Positions 12,425-26,290 of a DNA stretch of 64,000 bases are shown here, in pieces; position 1 is the first letter of the stretch, and each line of letters opens with the position of its first letter. The notes beneath the pieces are model-generated. The model saw nothing but the letters and a program-made list of their open reading frames with translations, was not told the origin of the DNA and did not search any database. Origin of the DNA: Nigrospora sphaerica (Eukaryota; Ascomycota; Sordariomycetes; Amphisphaeriales; Apiosporaceae); the NCBI GenBank assembly GCA_018287875.1, contig JAGVVL010000022.1, forward strand, positions 2,666,001-2,730,000, given 5' to 3'. A program made the translations under genes and the position numbers.

Positions 12425-14302
12425 ACGTGGGTGTCGGGTGAGTGGCGCAGGCGGGTGAGTGGCGCAGGCGGGTGAGTGGCGCACCTAAAGGGAATCTTCA
12501 CGATAAATCATTCGATTACCCAACTATAACGCCTTAAATTAATTCAAACTAATCAGATTCCGGCTCTTTAAATGTTTCTGCATTCATTTCATATGTTCGC
12601 GTATTATATCCGGCTATTCCGTAGATACTATATCGCTGCCCGCGCGGTTCTGACCTTGTTACCCGACTGCTCCTTATACGCGTTTTCTCTCTTAACTGTG
12701 TATCGACGTCCTTTTAATCTAAAAGATCTTAAGCCTTGCTAATCTCGAGTGTTCCTCCTTACTGTAGACGGGTCTTTTTTACTCTCCGACGTTTTGCGAG
12801 GCTAGAATTCGCCTCTCGAAAAGTCTTGACCTCCGCTTGTAAAAGAGCGACCTCGTGTATTATCGCTATCGCACCTTTCGTAAACTAGTTAACTGCCGAT
12901 AAAATCGGTGTCGGAGAGCTTCCTTAATAACGGCGGACTCGATTCTTAATAAAATCAGTCTGCGAAGTCGCCTCAGTTGGGTTGTGCAGCGTTTAAGAGG
13001 CCTATAGGACGCTCGCAGCCGGAAGGCTTCCAGTGGGCAAAGGTGTCGATAACTTCATATCTAGCTTTACGAGCACTCTTTCCGGATTTAGAGGCACTAA
13101 GCTGGCTCCTAAGAATCCAGCTTTAACGTTATTCGGTGTAAAAACCTTTGTAAATACGGCTTAGAAGGCGATTAAAAACTCGGCCTTAGTGATATAGTTA
13201 ACGAGTGATTTTATAAACCCTTCGATTTCGTAACTATACGCCCGCTTTAATAGACTGAAACACCCAACGTTAAGTAGCTAGAGTAAATACGACGAGTGTG
13301 GAGGTATAGAGACCGCCATAATGTCCTTCTCTTTACAAAAAGCCTGGAATTCGGTCGAAACGTGGCTCTCGTGCCCGTTGATCACTAATAGACGATATTG
13401 GCCTGTTGCGCGCGACGACGTGTGTTTATCGAAATGCCGAATCTAATCTAGGCCAGTCTCGTTATCGTTCTATCTATTCTAGGTCGGTTTAATTACCTAG
13501 TCGCGCGGGAGGGTGCTGTCGGCGTACTAATTGGCGAGGTGGTAGGCGCCCTTTACTACGATAACAGCGGGACACACCAACTATCGGAACAGACGCCCTA
13601 GATTACGGTAATCTATTCGCAATTGCCAGGCTGGACTTTTTTTTCGCTTTCCGTTGCAATCGGCACCGGTTACGACTATTGAGGACGTAATTTGGCCTAT
13701 CGTGAAGCCGGTCTCGTCGAAGTTATAGATATCCTCGTCTTAAATACCGTACTTAGCTTTTAAGTTCGCGAAAAGCGCGAACCAGCTTGCGATTTTCTTA
13801 GGATCTTCGCAGAGGGCCCTCTAGTAATCGTATACATAAAAGAAACGCGTTCGGAGGTCCGGTTATCGCTTAACGAAGCTTAAGGCCTAACGCGTGCTAA
13901 CATATAACGCGTCGCGCGACTCGGTAATAATATTAGCTATATCTTCCACATTACGAAGTCGCGGCGTAAACCCTCGCGTATCTAGGTCCAGTATGTATCT
14001 GAAAAGCGTCTTCTCTTCCAGTTCGGTTAATCGAGCTGACTTAGGGCGGGTATCTTACTTAGCGTGTATACCGGCTATTCTTCGATGTAGGGTAGTTTCC
14101 GGGACGTTATAGATTGTTATAGCGGCTTAACGGGTTAAATAAGGGTTTTTCTAGAGTGCTTGAATAGTAAGAACTATCTGACCCTCTTCAGATGCGTTCT
14201 CCATGTTTGTTTGTGGAGATGTAGTGTTTTAAAGTTGAAGTAACGAATTTTAGCTAGAAGTGCGCCACTCACCCGCCTGCGCCACTCACCCGACACCCAC
14301 GT
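12425..14302 (-). mobile_element. Fot1/pogo-type DNA transposon, degraded, minus strand
   Basis: An 1878-bp element with terminal inverted repeats starting ACGTGGGTGTCGGGTGAGTG, flanked by TA on both sides (12423-12424 and 14303-14304), the Tc1/mariner-superfamily target duplication. The subterminal 17-bp unit GGGTGAGTGGCGCAGGC occurs three times at the left end and twice at the right. The interior on the minus strand is collinear with the Fot1-type transposase at 29251-30915, though the terminal repeats differ. Many stops are present, consistent with moderate RIP. It is much less AT-rich than its surroundings, so it is a younger insertion. Confidence 0.8.
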
Positions 14303-14479
14303 TAAGAATATTCTAATAAGCATTAATAACTAAAAAAAACTAAGAAATATTTTTAAAATTATTTATATTGAACCTATAATTTGAAGTTAAATTTAGCTGC
14401 TAATAAAAAGAGAAAAAATCATACTTATCTTTTTAAGAATTTTATGACTTATTAATTTCATTTGAACATTTAACGTTAT

Positions 14480-15205
14480 ATATTTAATACTTAAGTCTAT
14501 GTTAAGGAGTAGGTAAGTAGACGGATAATAAAGTCGATTCAAGTTCTACACTATTAGTCTAGGCTCTTATTTTATTAGTATAGGTTAAGCCTAATAAATA
14601 GGACGTTGCTTAAAAAGCTATAATAAAAGTCTTTAGAGTTGTAGACTCTAATTTAGATCTCTACTAAAGACCTATATAAAGCGGACTAGTATAACTTTAT
14701 TATGAGATGATTAATTAATAGCTTGTTTAAGATATCCTAAAGATTACTTTATAACAGTACGGTTTATCACGGTTTACCTTATAATGGTACTCCCCTCTTT
14801 AAGGTAAAGTTATATCGACGTAATTTTGAGGGATAACCGGCTAAGCTTTCTATAAGCTAATAGGTCTCAGTTTCTTTAAGTATCTTCAGTTGAAGTTTAT
14901 TACTACTTTGTGAATTTTAACGATATATTTTTTAGATTCTTCGATTAGTTATTAATATTTTGGTTACTTCTCAATGTATCATAAATAAGAGCCTTAATCT
15001 TTAAGTATTTAAATAAGAACTTAAGATGTCCTTAACTTCGAACTCTTAACTACCGTCGACCTTAATAAACGTAGGCGGTAATTATACTCTACTAAGAATA
15101 AGATCGATAAGATTAAAATAACGTAAGCTAATATAGAACATTTAGTGATCTCTTGTAATGAATAAGGGTAAGTTGAATTAAGATATAAGCTTACGACTTT
15201 TCTAA
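14480..15205 (+). repeat. Dispersed repeat C, copy 1
   Basis: A RIP-mutated stretch collinear with 31865-33130, sharing for example CTAAGCTTTCTATAAG and the TTTAAATAAGAA region. The second copy is split by a 565-bp solo LTR. No coding function is recognised. It is probably part of an old retrotransposon. Confidence 0.6.
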
Positions 15206-16610
15206 TAAGAAAAGGTCTAAGTTAGTTTTGATTAAGTTTTTTTTAAATGCTTTTCGTTTACATATTTTAAGTATTAAGTAAAGCTTTTAAACTTACTTAA
15301 AATCAGTAAGTGGGGCGCTTTTTCTAATTGATAATTTTTTATAGCGGGCTTATATTAATGAATCTTAAATTTCTGTATCTTTTAGACTTTTTAGTTCTTT
15401 TAAGTAGTGTACTTAATTTCTAAGGTTAGAAAGGTAAAGTTAAAGCTTCATAATCTCAACTCGATTCTTGAGAATAAGTTATAAGTTTTTAAAGAATGAT
15501 ATAATCTTAATACTCTTATTTAAAACGTTATCTAATAGAAGTGTATGAAAAGGAGTTAATAGCTTTAATTATCTTAAAGGTACGATGTTTAAACATAAAA
15601 GTTTAATTTTTATCACAAGTCCGCTTATATAATTTATTTATTAACTTTAAAGGGAAAAGTAAGTAACACTAAGTTTTAAATATTTAATCGGTAATTAACT
15701 TGCTCTTAAAAGCGTCTTATAAGTTAAGGATCTTATTTAAAGATTATAGTTCTTAATAAGCCATATAGTTTTTAAAGACTATCTAGGTATAAGTACGTAA
15801 TCTTATAATTATTATGTGTTTTAAAAACGATCAAGTGTTTTATTTTTTAATTGGTAAACTATTAATAAAATCGTATTGTAGCCGTGACTTTTTAAGAAGT
15901 GTATAATAAAGTTAATTAAAATATTTTACTATACTTATCTAAGTATAAGTAATAAGTAAAGCGCCCATTACTTAGCTTTATAAGAAGAGATAGTATAATA
16001 GTCAGTATAATATGCATTAGTCTATTACTTTATAAAGGTATATATTTATAGTTAATAAAAGTTTAAAGATAATGATATATATTAATAGGCTCTTTTTAAT
16101 CGTTCAACTATAGTATTATAGTATTATAAGTAAGCAAGTTCAACTTGAGGTTTAAATAAGTTGAAATATGAAAGCGATTATGTAAATATAATATATGAAC
16201 TTACTTTTCCCAGTTAATGAGGATGATTAAAATAAAGATTTTGAGTATAAAATACTTTTTGAAATAATGTAAATAGTCTCATTTAACTTATAATCCCAAG
16301 CTATAAGATTTGAAATAGCTAATAGTATAAGCAAAGTATAAAATTTTTATCATAATGAAAATATCATAATAAGTTAAAGGTTTAAGTTGATAATAGTTAT
16401 TGTTAAAAGATAATTAAAAGCGTCTTATAATATAATTATAGTGTTAACTTAAACTAAACTTTCTTCAAAGTAAACTAATTTTCTTTTAAATTCGAAGTTC
16501 TCTTCTTTATGCCGACTTTGCTCTTATGTAGCAGCAACATATCCCCGTTTTAAAGTAAGTCTTTTAATCTTTTATTTAAAGCGTTAAGTCTTACTCTTTA
16601 CTTTATAATT

Positions 16611-16845
16611 TGGTAAGGATCCGAAGGAATCACAATGGCACCGTCAGGTATAGGGTAGCGAAGGGCAGGCTCAATTCCACTGCAAGACTGATTCTTGCAG
16701 AGTCCAAGTTCAGGTCGGGCGCCAGCGGTGTGCCTGCCCCTTGCTAATAGGTCGCCAGCGGGTCTGCGCCACAGGTCAGGTGACCAGCCTGCGGGTGCAC
16801 GGGGGCACCTCCCTAGCGCCTCCTCCCCTACACTCCTCTCTTACA
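16611..16845 (+). repeat. LTR-B solo LTR copy 2
   Basis: A GC-rich island starting TGGTAAGGATCC and ending CTCTCTTACA. It is the near-unmutated direct-orientation counterpart of 26002-26235. A short open frame inside it is incidental. No perfect target duplication is seen at this copy, possibly because of later mutation of the flanks. Confidence 0.7.
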
Positions 16846-18855
16846 ATTCCGCACTTTTTCTATTTTGTTTGAATTATTTCTTATATCTTTTAAATTAGTT
16901 GAACCTTCTTTTATTTCCTAAAAGTGTATTAATAATACCATATAATAGCACTTAATTATTGTTTTTTAATATACTAAAATAGAATTTAATTTATAGTTTA
17001 ATATATAAGAAACACGTTAAGTACTTATGAAAGGCGTTTTAAGTATTAAGAGAACTTAACATACTTATAAAAATATCGAGATATAAACTCTTTTATATAA
17101 AGATTACGTTCTTAAGTATACTTTTTAATTACGATAGCTTATATATAAACTCTATTAAGATTAAGATAGGTAAGAATTAAGCGGCCTTATTTTACTTAAC
17201 TAACATATAAGCTTTTTTTAACTTTTATAACTTCTATTATAAATTTATTTAAAGCTCATTAAACAGTACTACCGTTAACTAGCGTTATAAGGAAAGGGCT
17301 AAATTAGCTTAAATAAAAGCATATAAGATTATACTCACTATATAAGAGAAAGTGCTCATATCAACCTTAATTCTAACTCCTTTCAAATAAAGGAATAAAA
17401 GGATTTTTAAAACTGATTCTATAAACTACGTCTCTATTATTATATCATTATAATATTAATATAATAGAATTTTACATTTAGTTACGTTCTTCTTAAAAAG
17501 CAATTTTTAAGAAAGTCTAACTATAAGATCTATAATAAAGAGCTTTTAATTATAATAGGTCATTTTAAAGAATAGTATATTAAGTTTACGTGCGTTTTAT
17601 TATCAATTAAAGTTAATACTCAGAAATAAAACTTTAAATACTTTATAATAATAAATTTATTAAACTATTGATAAGTAAGGTAGTTTAAACTCTTATCATG
17701 ATTTAGTTTTAAGATTATATACCGACTTAAGAAGCAAGAAATAAAGCTTGACGCTTTAATTAACAGCTGAAAAGACTTACTTAAAAAGGCGGGTAAATAG
17801 TTATTATATTAAAATAATGGTGTCTTAAAAATAGAGAACTTCAAACCTTAATGAAAATTAGTTTATTTTAAAAAAAAGCTTAACTTACCTTTAATTTTAT
17901 AGTTAAATCGTTATCTACTTTTAACCGCCTTTTATAATTATATACCGTTAACTTAAACACTTAGCTTACTATTATATTATCTTTATAATAAGAACGCTCA
18001 GTTTTATTGCTCATATGAGCTATTTAAAACCTTATAACTCTAGATTCAAAATTAAAAGAGACTATTTACTTAACTTCTAATGTATTATAAATTAAAAAAT
18101 CTAATCACCTCTTAATCTTCTTTAGTAAGTATATAAGGTAAGCTAAGGTAGTATATTATTATAATCGCCTTTTTATACTTAATCTATTAAAGCTCCGTAG
18201 TTAGATTATCTTTTTTATATTATATTACAATTATAACTAAGTATTTTAAAAGAGCTTATGTATATTACACCTTATCTAATCACTGTTAAGAATTCCAAAT
18301 ATATACTTTTCAAAAGTATTAAGATAAAAAGTATTGAGTTAATTAATATATTACCTCCTGTTATATAGTCAAGTAAATAGTGCTCTACTTTTTAGTTACA
18401 TTTGAATAAATATAAGAAGATATTTTGATAAACTTTATCGTGCACTTATTAAAAAGTAATAACCATAGCGTTGTCTTATTTTCAATTTATTGAATAACTA
18501 TAATAAAACACTTTATTACTTATTAAGACAATTATAAAATGAATAAGGCTACGCGCTTATATTCAAATAACGTTTAAAAACTATATAGCTTATGAAGAAC
18601 TGTAATCTTTAATTAAGGTCCTTAATCTATAAGACGCCTTTAAGAACACCTTACTTATTATCGATCACCTTTTATCCTATGGCCGATAATTAAATTAAAT
18701 AAACGTGATCGTTCTTCATTAGTACGACTATACTTGAGTATTATACTTATAAGACGATGAAAGTCATTAACTCTTATTAATTAATTTTATTTTAATTAAT
18801 ACTTTAAAGAACATTGACAAACTATATACCTGGCTTTAAAAAGATAAGATTAAGA

Positions 18856-18903
18856 AGCCCTAGTTAAGAAGCCCTAGTTAAGAAGCCCTAGTTAAGAAGC
18901 GGG
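18856..18903. repeat. 16-bp tandem repeat, three units
   Basis: Three consecutive copies of AGAAGCCCTAGTTAAG inside the AT-rich block. It is a minor satellite with no conserved spacers, so not a CRISPR array. Confidence 0.6.
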
Positions 18904-21059
18904 ATAAGATATGTAATTACTTATTAATTTAAATAAGTTAAGTTAAAGAGAGATAGCTAACCTAAGGTGTATAACTAAGAATATTAGCTATTGTTAAAGC
19001 GTAATAATAACTACCTTACAGTTCTTTTCTTATATCTTACGTATATTGAATATTAATGGCTATAAGATAATGGTTCTAATTTATAGTTAAATTTGGTTTA
19101 AAATTTTCAAGTACAAATTGAAGTTTAAAGTTTAAAAGATATTTTTACGAATAATAACGTTACTGAGTAAAGTAAAGTTAAGTGATAGCTTGAGGGCAAA
19201 GCTCATAACTTATTAATATATAAGCTCTCATTGATTAATGATTAAATAAGGGTTAATCATTTAAGTAATGAAGATAATAGTATATAAACGTGACTACATT
19301 TATTTCAATATACTAGCACTTTTTAAAATTATAATAGCATTATTAAAGCTCGCGGAATAGCTGTTATTAATATCGGGACCACTGAATAACGCATCGCTGT
19401 TATCGAACGCGTTGAGGTCGGCAACTACGTTTAAAGAAGGAAAGGGGCTGTATCAATTTAAGTCGTTTATAATATTAGAAATAAAGCGGCTACTATTTAA
19501 AAAGGGACGTTATAACCGTCGTCGCTAAGAATATTCAAGTTCACTTACTTAAGCGAAGTAAACGGGTTATATTTACCTTACTATAACTTAAAGAGATGCT
19601 ATAAGTATGTTAGTTACTCGTTAATAAGAAGAGAAAGTAATAGTAAGCCCTTTAATAAAAGTAAAGGGTGTAATTATTAACGTTACACCTTACATTTACG
19701 TTAAGTAATAAAATCAATATCGTATGTCATTAAAAAATAATAACTAATCTTAACTTTTAAAAGATAAAAGGGGGAGCTAAGTTATAGAACTTAATAAGTT
19801 TTTAATGATAAGTAGATAAATAAATAAGAGACCTTGCTAACGAGCGTAAGAACTTAAATAAACTTATATTACAATTATAAATGTTTAATAGCGTAATCGC
19901 TATAGTCTTTAGCGGATTAAGGCTTTTTAAGAAGAGGATAGGTGTTAATAATTATTATAATATAAATCCGACGTTCAGCTTACTACTTCATTAATAAAGA
20001 GGCGCTATTAAAAGACGGGGCACAATTACTAAAGAAAATAGTAAAGTTTAAATTAAAAGGTTAAGGCGTCGTGATATAAATAAAGTGCTAAGGCTAAGTA
20101 ATCGGCGGAAAAGAGATTAGCACGTCCGACTAAAAGATGGTAATAAATAGTAGGTCGTAGTCCTTTAACGTAGCTAGGTTTAAGCTACTATAGCGGGAAG
20201 GACTAAGGTAGACATTAACATCGGAAAGGGAACTATAATTAAATAGCGATTAAATTTACTTATTATTACAAGTAGTTTCTATACTTTAGCTTTGAATGTT
20301 ATCGTTAAGCTATTGTTATTAATAAATTTACTATTTTAAAGCATCGTAGTAAATATAAGTGTGAAAGGCGACGAAAATTCAATAGTAAACTAATGTATTA
20401 AAATAAGATTAGTAAATAAATGCTTTATTACCTTATTAAAAATGTTATATAGAGACAGGTTATATTAAACAAAAAAACAAAGAGGACTTATAAGGGTATA
20501 GCAATTAAAGATAACGGGACTTACTTAAATAACGCGGCTTTTATTATAATTCTCTTAATAAACGTAATTAATATTAAATGATGTACTAATTATTATAGCG
20601 TTTTTTTATGATTACTTAAACTAACGTCAGTAATCGATATCCGATATAGCATTGCTTATGAAGAAATAATACTGAAGTGCTCAATAATATAGCTTATTAT
20701 AATAATTATAAATAGTTGAAAGAGCTCATTATAATATATAATAAAATAAGATAAGCTATTAATATTATGGCTAGCAATAAGAAAGGCAAGAGTATACTAT
20801 TATTAATACTCGTTAATATTCATTAGCTTTTATTTATTATAAGCGCCTTAACTTAGTATATCAATGCAATAGTGAAAAGAGGGGAACTCATAATATAGAT
20901 ATCCGTTTAATTCAATAGATCAGTACTATTTATCTTGGTAATGGTAAGGGAGTTAATAGCTTCGCGTTTCATCTACTCTTTACGCTTTTAAAAGTAAATA
21001 ATGTTATCATCGTTATAATAAAAGTAAAAAGCTATGGCGGTCTTATAATGAATAGCTTT

Positions 21060-21560
21060 AAGCGAGCTATAAGCTTTAATATATCGCTAATTTTACTAAG
21101 AACTGCTTACTTATCATATATAGGTGCTAAAATATTCAAGGATTTAAAAACCAATAATATTAGTAATATAAATGTAGTTAATATAAGTTACCTATTTAAG
21201 AACATAAACTATGTTAACTATAATAATATAATCGCGCGTTAAATAGCGATAAGTATAGTAAAATAATAATAATGATTAATAACGTATATTTAATACTTAT
21301 TAATGCCCTTAAAATCTGAAGAGAGAGTAATAATATTAATTAAAATAGGATGATAATAAAAAACATTAAGATTATGAATAAGAGGTTAATAACACTTAAA
21401 GTAGCCGAGCGAGGTTAATAAAACGCTAACTATAACGCGAAGTATACCAGGAAGTAATAAGATTATCATTAATGTTGTGAAATAAAACACTACTAAAGTA
21501 ACTAAACTAAAAGATGAAGTAAAAAGTAAAAAGAACCTCCTACTTATAAATATAATTAAG
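21060..21560 (+). repeat. Dispersed repeat D, copy 1 (carries the empty site)
   Basis: Collinear with 25520-26001 plus 26236-26290. Around 21533-21540 the sequence reads GAACCTCC continuously. In copy 2 the equivalent point is occupied by an LTR-B element flanked by GACCT. Copy 1 therefore shows the site before insertion, allowing for RIP changes. No gene is recognised. Confidence 0.6.
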
Positions 21561-21849
21561 CGCGTCTTTACATAAGTACATAAGATATAATAATAAGTAA
21601 TTAAAGAAGAGATAAATAAAAGAGAAAGGTTATAAAAGATGGCTAAGTAAATAGAGAATAAAAGATTGGATTACTATAAAGAAAGGGGAATAAAACAATG
21701 CTGTAATTAAGACGCCGACTTGAAAACTAAAATTAAATATAGAGCTTTAAGTAAACCCAAGACTTGAAGTGCCATGAGTAATATTATAGTCGGTAAAGTA
21801 CTAAGGTTGTTATAAAAATATAAGACGTGATTAGAATTAAAGTATATAG

Positions 21850-22276
21850 CATAAGATAGCGTTGACTAAGCGATAATTAGCTAATAAAGGGCGAGGTAAT
21901 ATATAAAGCGAGTGTAGTAGGCGACCTCATAGATGTTAATAAGTATAAGGCTACGAACCAGGAGCCGGCGTAATATAGCGCGTTCGAGGCCGCCCGCTAT
22001 TACATATTCTAAGGGCGCCGGGGACTGGACTTAAGAATTAGGGGGGCATTATAAAGGGGCCGAGCGGGTAGATTAGCGGCGTGTCGGCGCGCTAATAGAA
22101 AGCGGGCGCTAAAAGAGGCACCAGGATAATGGAGCGACGTTATATTAATCTGGGGCGCCCTTACGTAGAGCTTAGCCCCGTCTATAGCGAAGAAACGGCT
22201 ATATTAAACTTAACATAGATAGTCAATAGAATCGCGTGCATATAGTTACTTCGTTTAACTCGTACTATCCGTTATA
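21850..22276 (+). repeat. LTR-A copy 2, RIP-mutated, inverted relative to the others
   Basis: Reverse-complement counterpart of 5965-6192 and 24816-25260. The shared core around 22035-22100 keeps blocks such as ATTATAAAGGGGCCGAGCGG and GTCGGCGCGC. It ends CCGTTATA where the GC-rich copy implies CCGTTACA. The left limit is approximate. Confidence 0.65.
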
Positions 22277-24815
22277 AGAAAGCTTTAAAAAGAGAGGTTA
22301 AAGTGTGTAATCTTAAACGAAAAGATATTAGCTTAAGCTTATAAGTTATGAAAAAAATAATGGTTTCATTATAATTAGAAAAAACATTTTTATAAGAGCT
22401 CTTTTTGTATTTAAACGTCATTTCTTAGGGATAAAGAAATATGATTAAGTAGGAAACTCTCTTTAATAAAAACGAAGGGTATATTGAATGTACTTCGGAG
22501 TAGATTAAGTATACAAGGAATAGATGTTTAACATTTATTTATACTCTTTAAAGGCCTGTCTTTTTAGGAACAGGAAAGAAAGAACGTAAAAAAGAATACG
22601 TAAGCGATTATATAGTGTTATAAACTCAAAAGATACTATCGCTATATTTAGATTACATGTATAAAAAATAGAAACTTAATCTCGAATAATGCAAACTTTA
22701 TATAAGTCTCGTAGTTAACTGAGTCTCTCACTTTTTATTAACTTATGATTTAATTAATTTCAGTATAACTACTTGAAAAACAAGTATAAGTAACCGTTTA
22801 TGAGATTTTTAAGTTAATATAGAGATTAAAATAACTAAGTAACACCTTATAAGAATATATCGTTATATTACGTTACTCTTTCACGTCTTTAAGTCAACAC
22901 TTTATAGAGGAATTATGAAAAACGCGTTAAATACAACACAATTTATAATAAGACTCAATTGCTTTTTTAAAAAACAAATTTAAACACAATAAATGTATAT
23001 AAGACTTAAATTTATAAAGGCTTATGCTATAATTATAAGATAGAGAACTTATAGCTAATACTACTATTTAGTTATACGTCTTATACAAATATAAGTTAAG
23101 CTTTGAAATCTATTGAATACTAATTAAACTTTTAAACCCGTTTATCCCATATTAATACATATTAGAGCGCTATTTATAAGGATCTTAAAAAAGTCATAGC
23201 CTACTTTGCACTTTTCATAAGCTTCAAATTCCCAAAAAAAAATTGGTTTAAAATAAGAGTATTTATAAATTTAATAAGGTTGCTTTTAAAATAAGTCAAT
23301 TTATACTACCAACAAGCGTAATTATAGTTGATCATAATGAAAGTCGAAGATAAGTTAACTTCAAAACTATTAACTAATTTTCGTTTAAGGGGTTTTTTAA
23401 CAGCTAATATTTCTTACTATGCATTCTTTTCTAAGTCGCTTCTACCTTTTTAACTAATACATTGAAAACCTGTTTTTAGTGACTAAGTTTTTCTTGAATA
23501 AAAAGAATGGTAATAAATGAAGCTTAAATTCAAAATAACATTTTATAAAATATACTACATCTCATTTAAAACGCTTATGTTTAATATTTAAAGTATAGAA
23601 GTATAAGAGTTATGTTTTAGTCTAAGTTAAAGTGGTTTTAAAGAGAATAGCATTATTAAGATCTTTTTACCTTTATAAGCTTTTTAAATACTATGTATCT
23701 TATTTTAAGTGTCTTAAGAAATAAAAGTTATAAAAATGAAGTCCACTAGTATTAACAAAGCTTTTCGATAATAACTTTATTTATAGTTATTTATTTTAGT
23801 CTTTTATTACGGTCTCTAATCATAATATAAAAGGTCGCGTTTTTGCAAGCGAAAATAAAAATACTTTAAAAAGCGAGTTTTAAGTTAATAAAATGTTAAA
23901 AAGTAAAAAAACTAGTTTATCATATGTATGAGCATTCAAACTATTAAGGATTTGAATTTATGAAATGTGAAGCACATAAATATATAGTTGAAAAAAGAAA
24001 AGTTTTGTAAAGAGGATTTAAGTAACGAAGGTAAGATTATATAAGTAGTAATATAAGATTTACAGAATACTTAAGATACAATATAAGTAGAGAAAACAGA
24101 TGTTATTAAATTATATAGTATATAACACTTATGCTATTTAAAGCTTAAGATCTCAAGTAATAAGAACTATTCAACTATTAGGCTTTTCATATATAACTAA
24201 AAGTATTCATTCAAAATTATTAAGTTATATAATCCATTATCAAGCTTAATTAATTTACACCGCCAAGTTAATATTAAGTTGCTCATGAGTTAATAATGAA
24301 AGCTTGTAGCATTAAAAGTTATTTAAATAAGTTATTAGTGTTATAGAAGCATGGCTTAAAGAACAAATTAGAAAGATCTTCTATATAAACGGTTATTACC
24401 TTAATAATTAATTGTATCATTTATCTTACTTTTTAATAAGATTATAAGTTAATAACTTATTATATAAGTTCATTCCACTCAAATAAGCACTCTTTAAATA
24501 ATGGTCACTTCGTAACTAGTGTTTAAGTAAATAAATGCTCTTTATTATTAGTTATATAAAAATTTTATAATTAATAGTACTATAAGTATAGAGTTTATTA
24601 TAAATAGCTTCAAAGCTATTAAGTAGCTTAAGTCACATTTTAAATCAAGATAGCTTGTATTTTTAAGTAAGCTAGCTAGCTTATATATTACAGAGTGCTT
24701 AAATAAAAGATTTACTTTTACTCACTATAGGGCTTAAATTTGGATAAAGAATATTAATAGAAGATAATTATAATTATTAAATACAGCTATGTCAATTAAA
24801 ATAGTTCATTTATAT

Positions 24816-25260
24816 TATAACGGAATGGTATGAGCTAAACGAGGTGATTATATACACCTAATTTTAATAACTTACTATCTATATGCACTTTAATCTATCC
24901 ACTCCTTTATTATAAGCGCGGCCAAATTCTAATTAAGGCCGCTTTAAATTAACGAAGCGCCGCTCCGCTGTCTCAACGCCCGTTTTCTGTAAGCGCTACG
25001 ACGCCCCGCTAATCCGTCTACCCGGGCCCTTTATAATGTCCCCTTAATTCCTAAGCCCAGTCCCCCGGCGCCCGTGGAATTTTCAATAGCGGTGCGGTCT
25101 CGTGTGCGCTACGTTACGCCGGTTTTTAATCTGCTACCTTATAGTCGCCGCCCTTCGTAGAGTTATCCTTCACGCTTATTATGTTTACTACCCCGCTTAT
25201 TGGTAGCTAATCGTTGCTTAGTCGGCATTACCTTACATTACATGTTTATTTTTAGTTACG
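24816..25260 (-). repeat. LTR-A copy 3, RIP-mutated
   Basis: Begins TATAACGGAATGG, matching TGTAACGGAATG at 5965 with a G-to-A change at the terminal TG. It continues through the same GC-rich core and extends about 200 bp beyond the point where the 5965 copy is cut off. The right limit is approximate. Confidence 0.65.
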
Positions 25261-25519
25261 CCTTATATTACCGCCGCCTCGTTACTTCAATACCTCGGCA
25301 ACTATCTTATTAGTTAAAGCATTTGAGACTTAGTTTTACTTATAGCTCTATAACTTATATTAAATCTTAAGTTAGCGCTTAATTATAGCTTTCCGTTATT
25401 CCTCTTCTTTATAATAAGCGACTTCTTTATTCTTTATTTATCTTACGTTTTGTAATAGTTTTTATTCTCTATTTCTCTCCTGTTTAATTTCTTATTAATA
25501 ATATTATACTTATTTTACT

Positions 25520-26290
25520 ACCCTAAGTAAACTATAAGCTTAAAAATAACATTAATTTTACTAAGAATTACTCATGCATCTTATATAAGTGCCACAATAT
25601 AAAGGACGTGAAGATAAGCAAAATTAATAATAGAGGTAACTAATATTCATTACCCCCTTAAGAATTTAAAGTATATTGATTATTATTCTATAGTCACGAG
25701 TTAAATAGTGACATATGTAATAGTATATTTATAATAATAGTAATCATATGTTTTACACTTTATAAAACCTTTAAAATGTTAAGAAAGGCTAATAACAATA
25801 ATTGTAATATTATAATAATAATAGACATTAAGATTAAAAGAAGGAGGTTAATAACATTCAAAGTAGTTAGGCGAGGCTTAATAAGTTGCCGACTAAAGTA
25901 TAAGATGTATAAAGTAACGATTAAATTATCATTAACATTTAAATATAAAGGGATATTAAAGTAATTAAATCTAAAGATAAAGTGATAAGCGAGGAGGACC
26001 TTGTAAGGGAGGAGTGTAGGGGAGGAGGCGCTAGGGAGGTGCCCCCGTGCACCCGCAGGCTGGTCACCTAACCTGTGGCGCAGACCCGCTCGCGACCTAT
26101 TAGCGAGGGGCGGGCGCACTGCTGGCGCCCGACCTGAACTTGGATTCTGCAAGAATCAGTCTTGCAGTGGAATTGAGCCTGCCCTTCGCTATCCTATACC
26201 TGACAGTGCCACTGTGACTCCTTCGGATCCTTGCAGACCTCTTATTCGCGAATGTAGTTAGGTGCGTCTTTATTTAAGTTTATTATAAAG
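25520..26290 (+). repeat. Dispersed repeat D, copy 2, interrupted by LTR-B
   Basis: Direct repeat of 21060-21560, interrupted at 26002-26235 by a solo LTR with a GACCT duplication. Similarity resumes at 26241 (TTAGGTGCGTCTTT against TTAAGCGCGTCTTT in copy 1). Confidence 0.6.
26002..26235 (-). mobile_element. LTR-B solo LTR copy 3 with perfect GACCT target duplication
   Basis: A 234-bp element beginning TGTAAGGGAGG and ending GGATCCTTGCA (TG...CA), flanked by GACCT at 25997-26001 and at 26236-26240. A 5-bp duplication with TG...CA ends identifies it as a solo LTR left by recombination between two LTRs. It is GC-rich inside AT-rich DNA, so it arrived after most of the RIP in its target or escaped because of its small size. 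The empty site is preserved at about 21535. Confidence 0.88.

Noticed and set aside
18856..18903. Possible CRISPR-like direct repeats
   Set aside because: Three head-to-tail 16-bp units without spacers in a eukaryotic AT-rich region. Plain tandem repeat.
25760..26152. 130-codon frame overlapping the solo LTR
   Set aside because: It spans an LTR and AT-rich DNA. The same frame recurs in other LTR-B copies only because the LTR is repeated.
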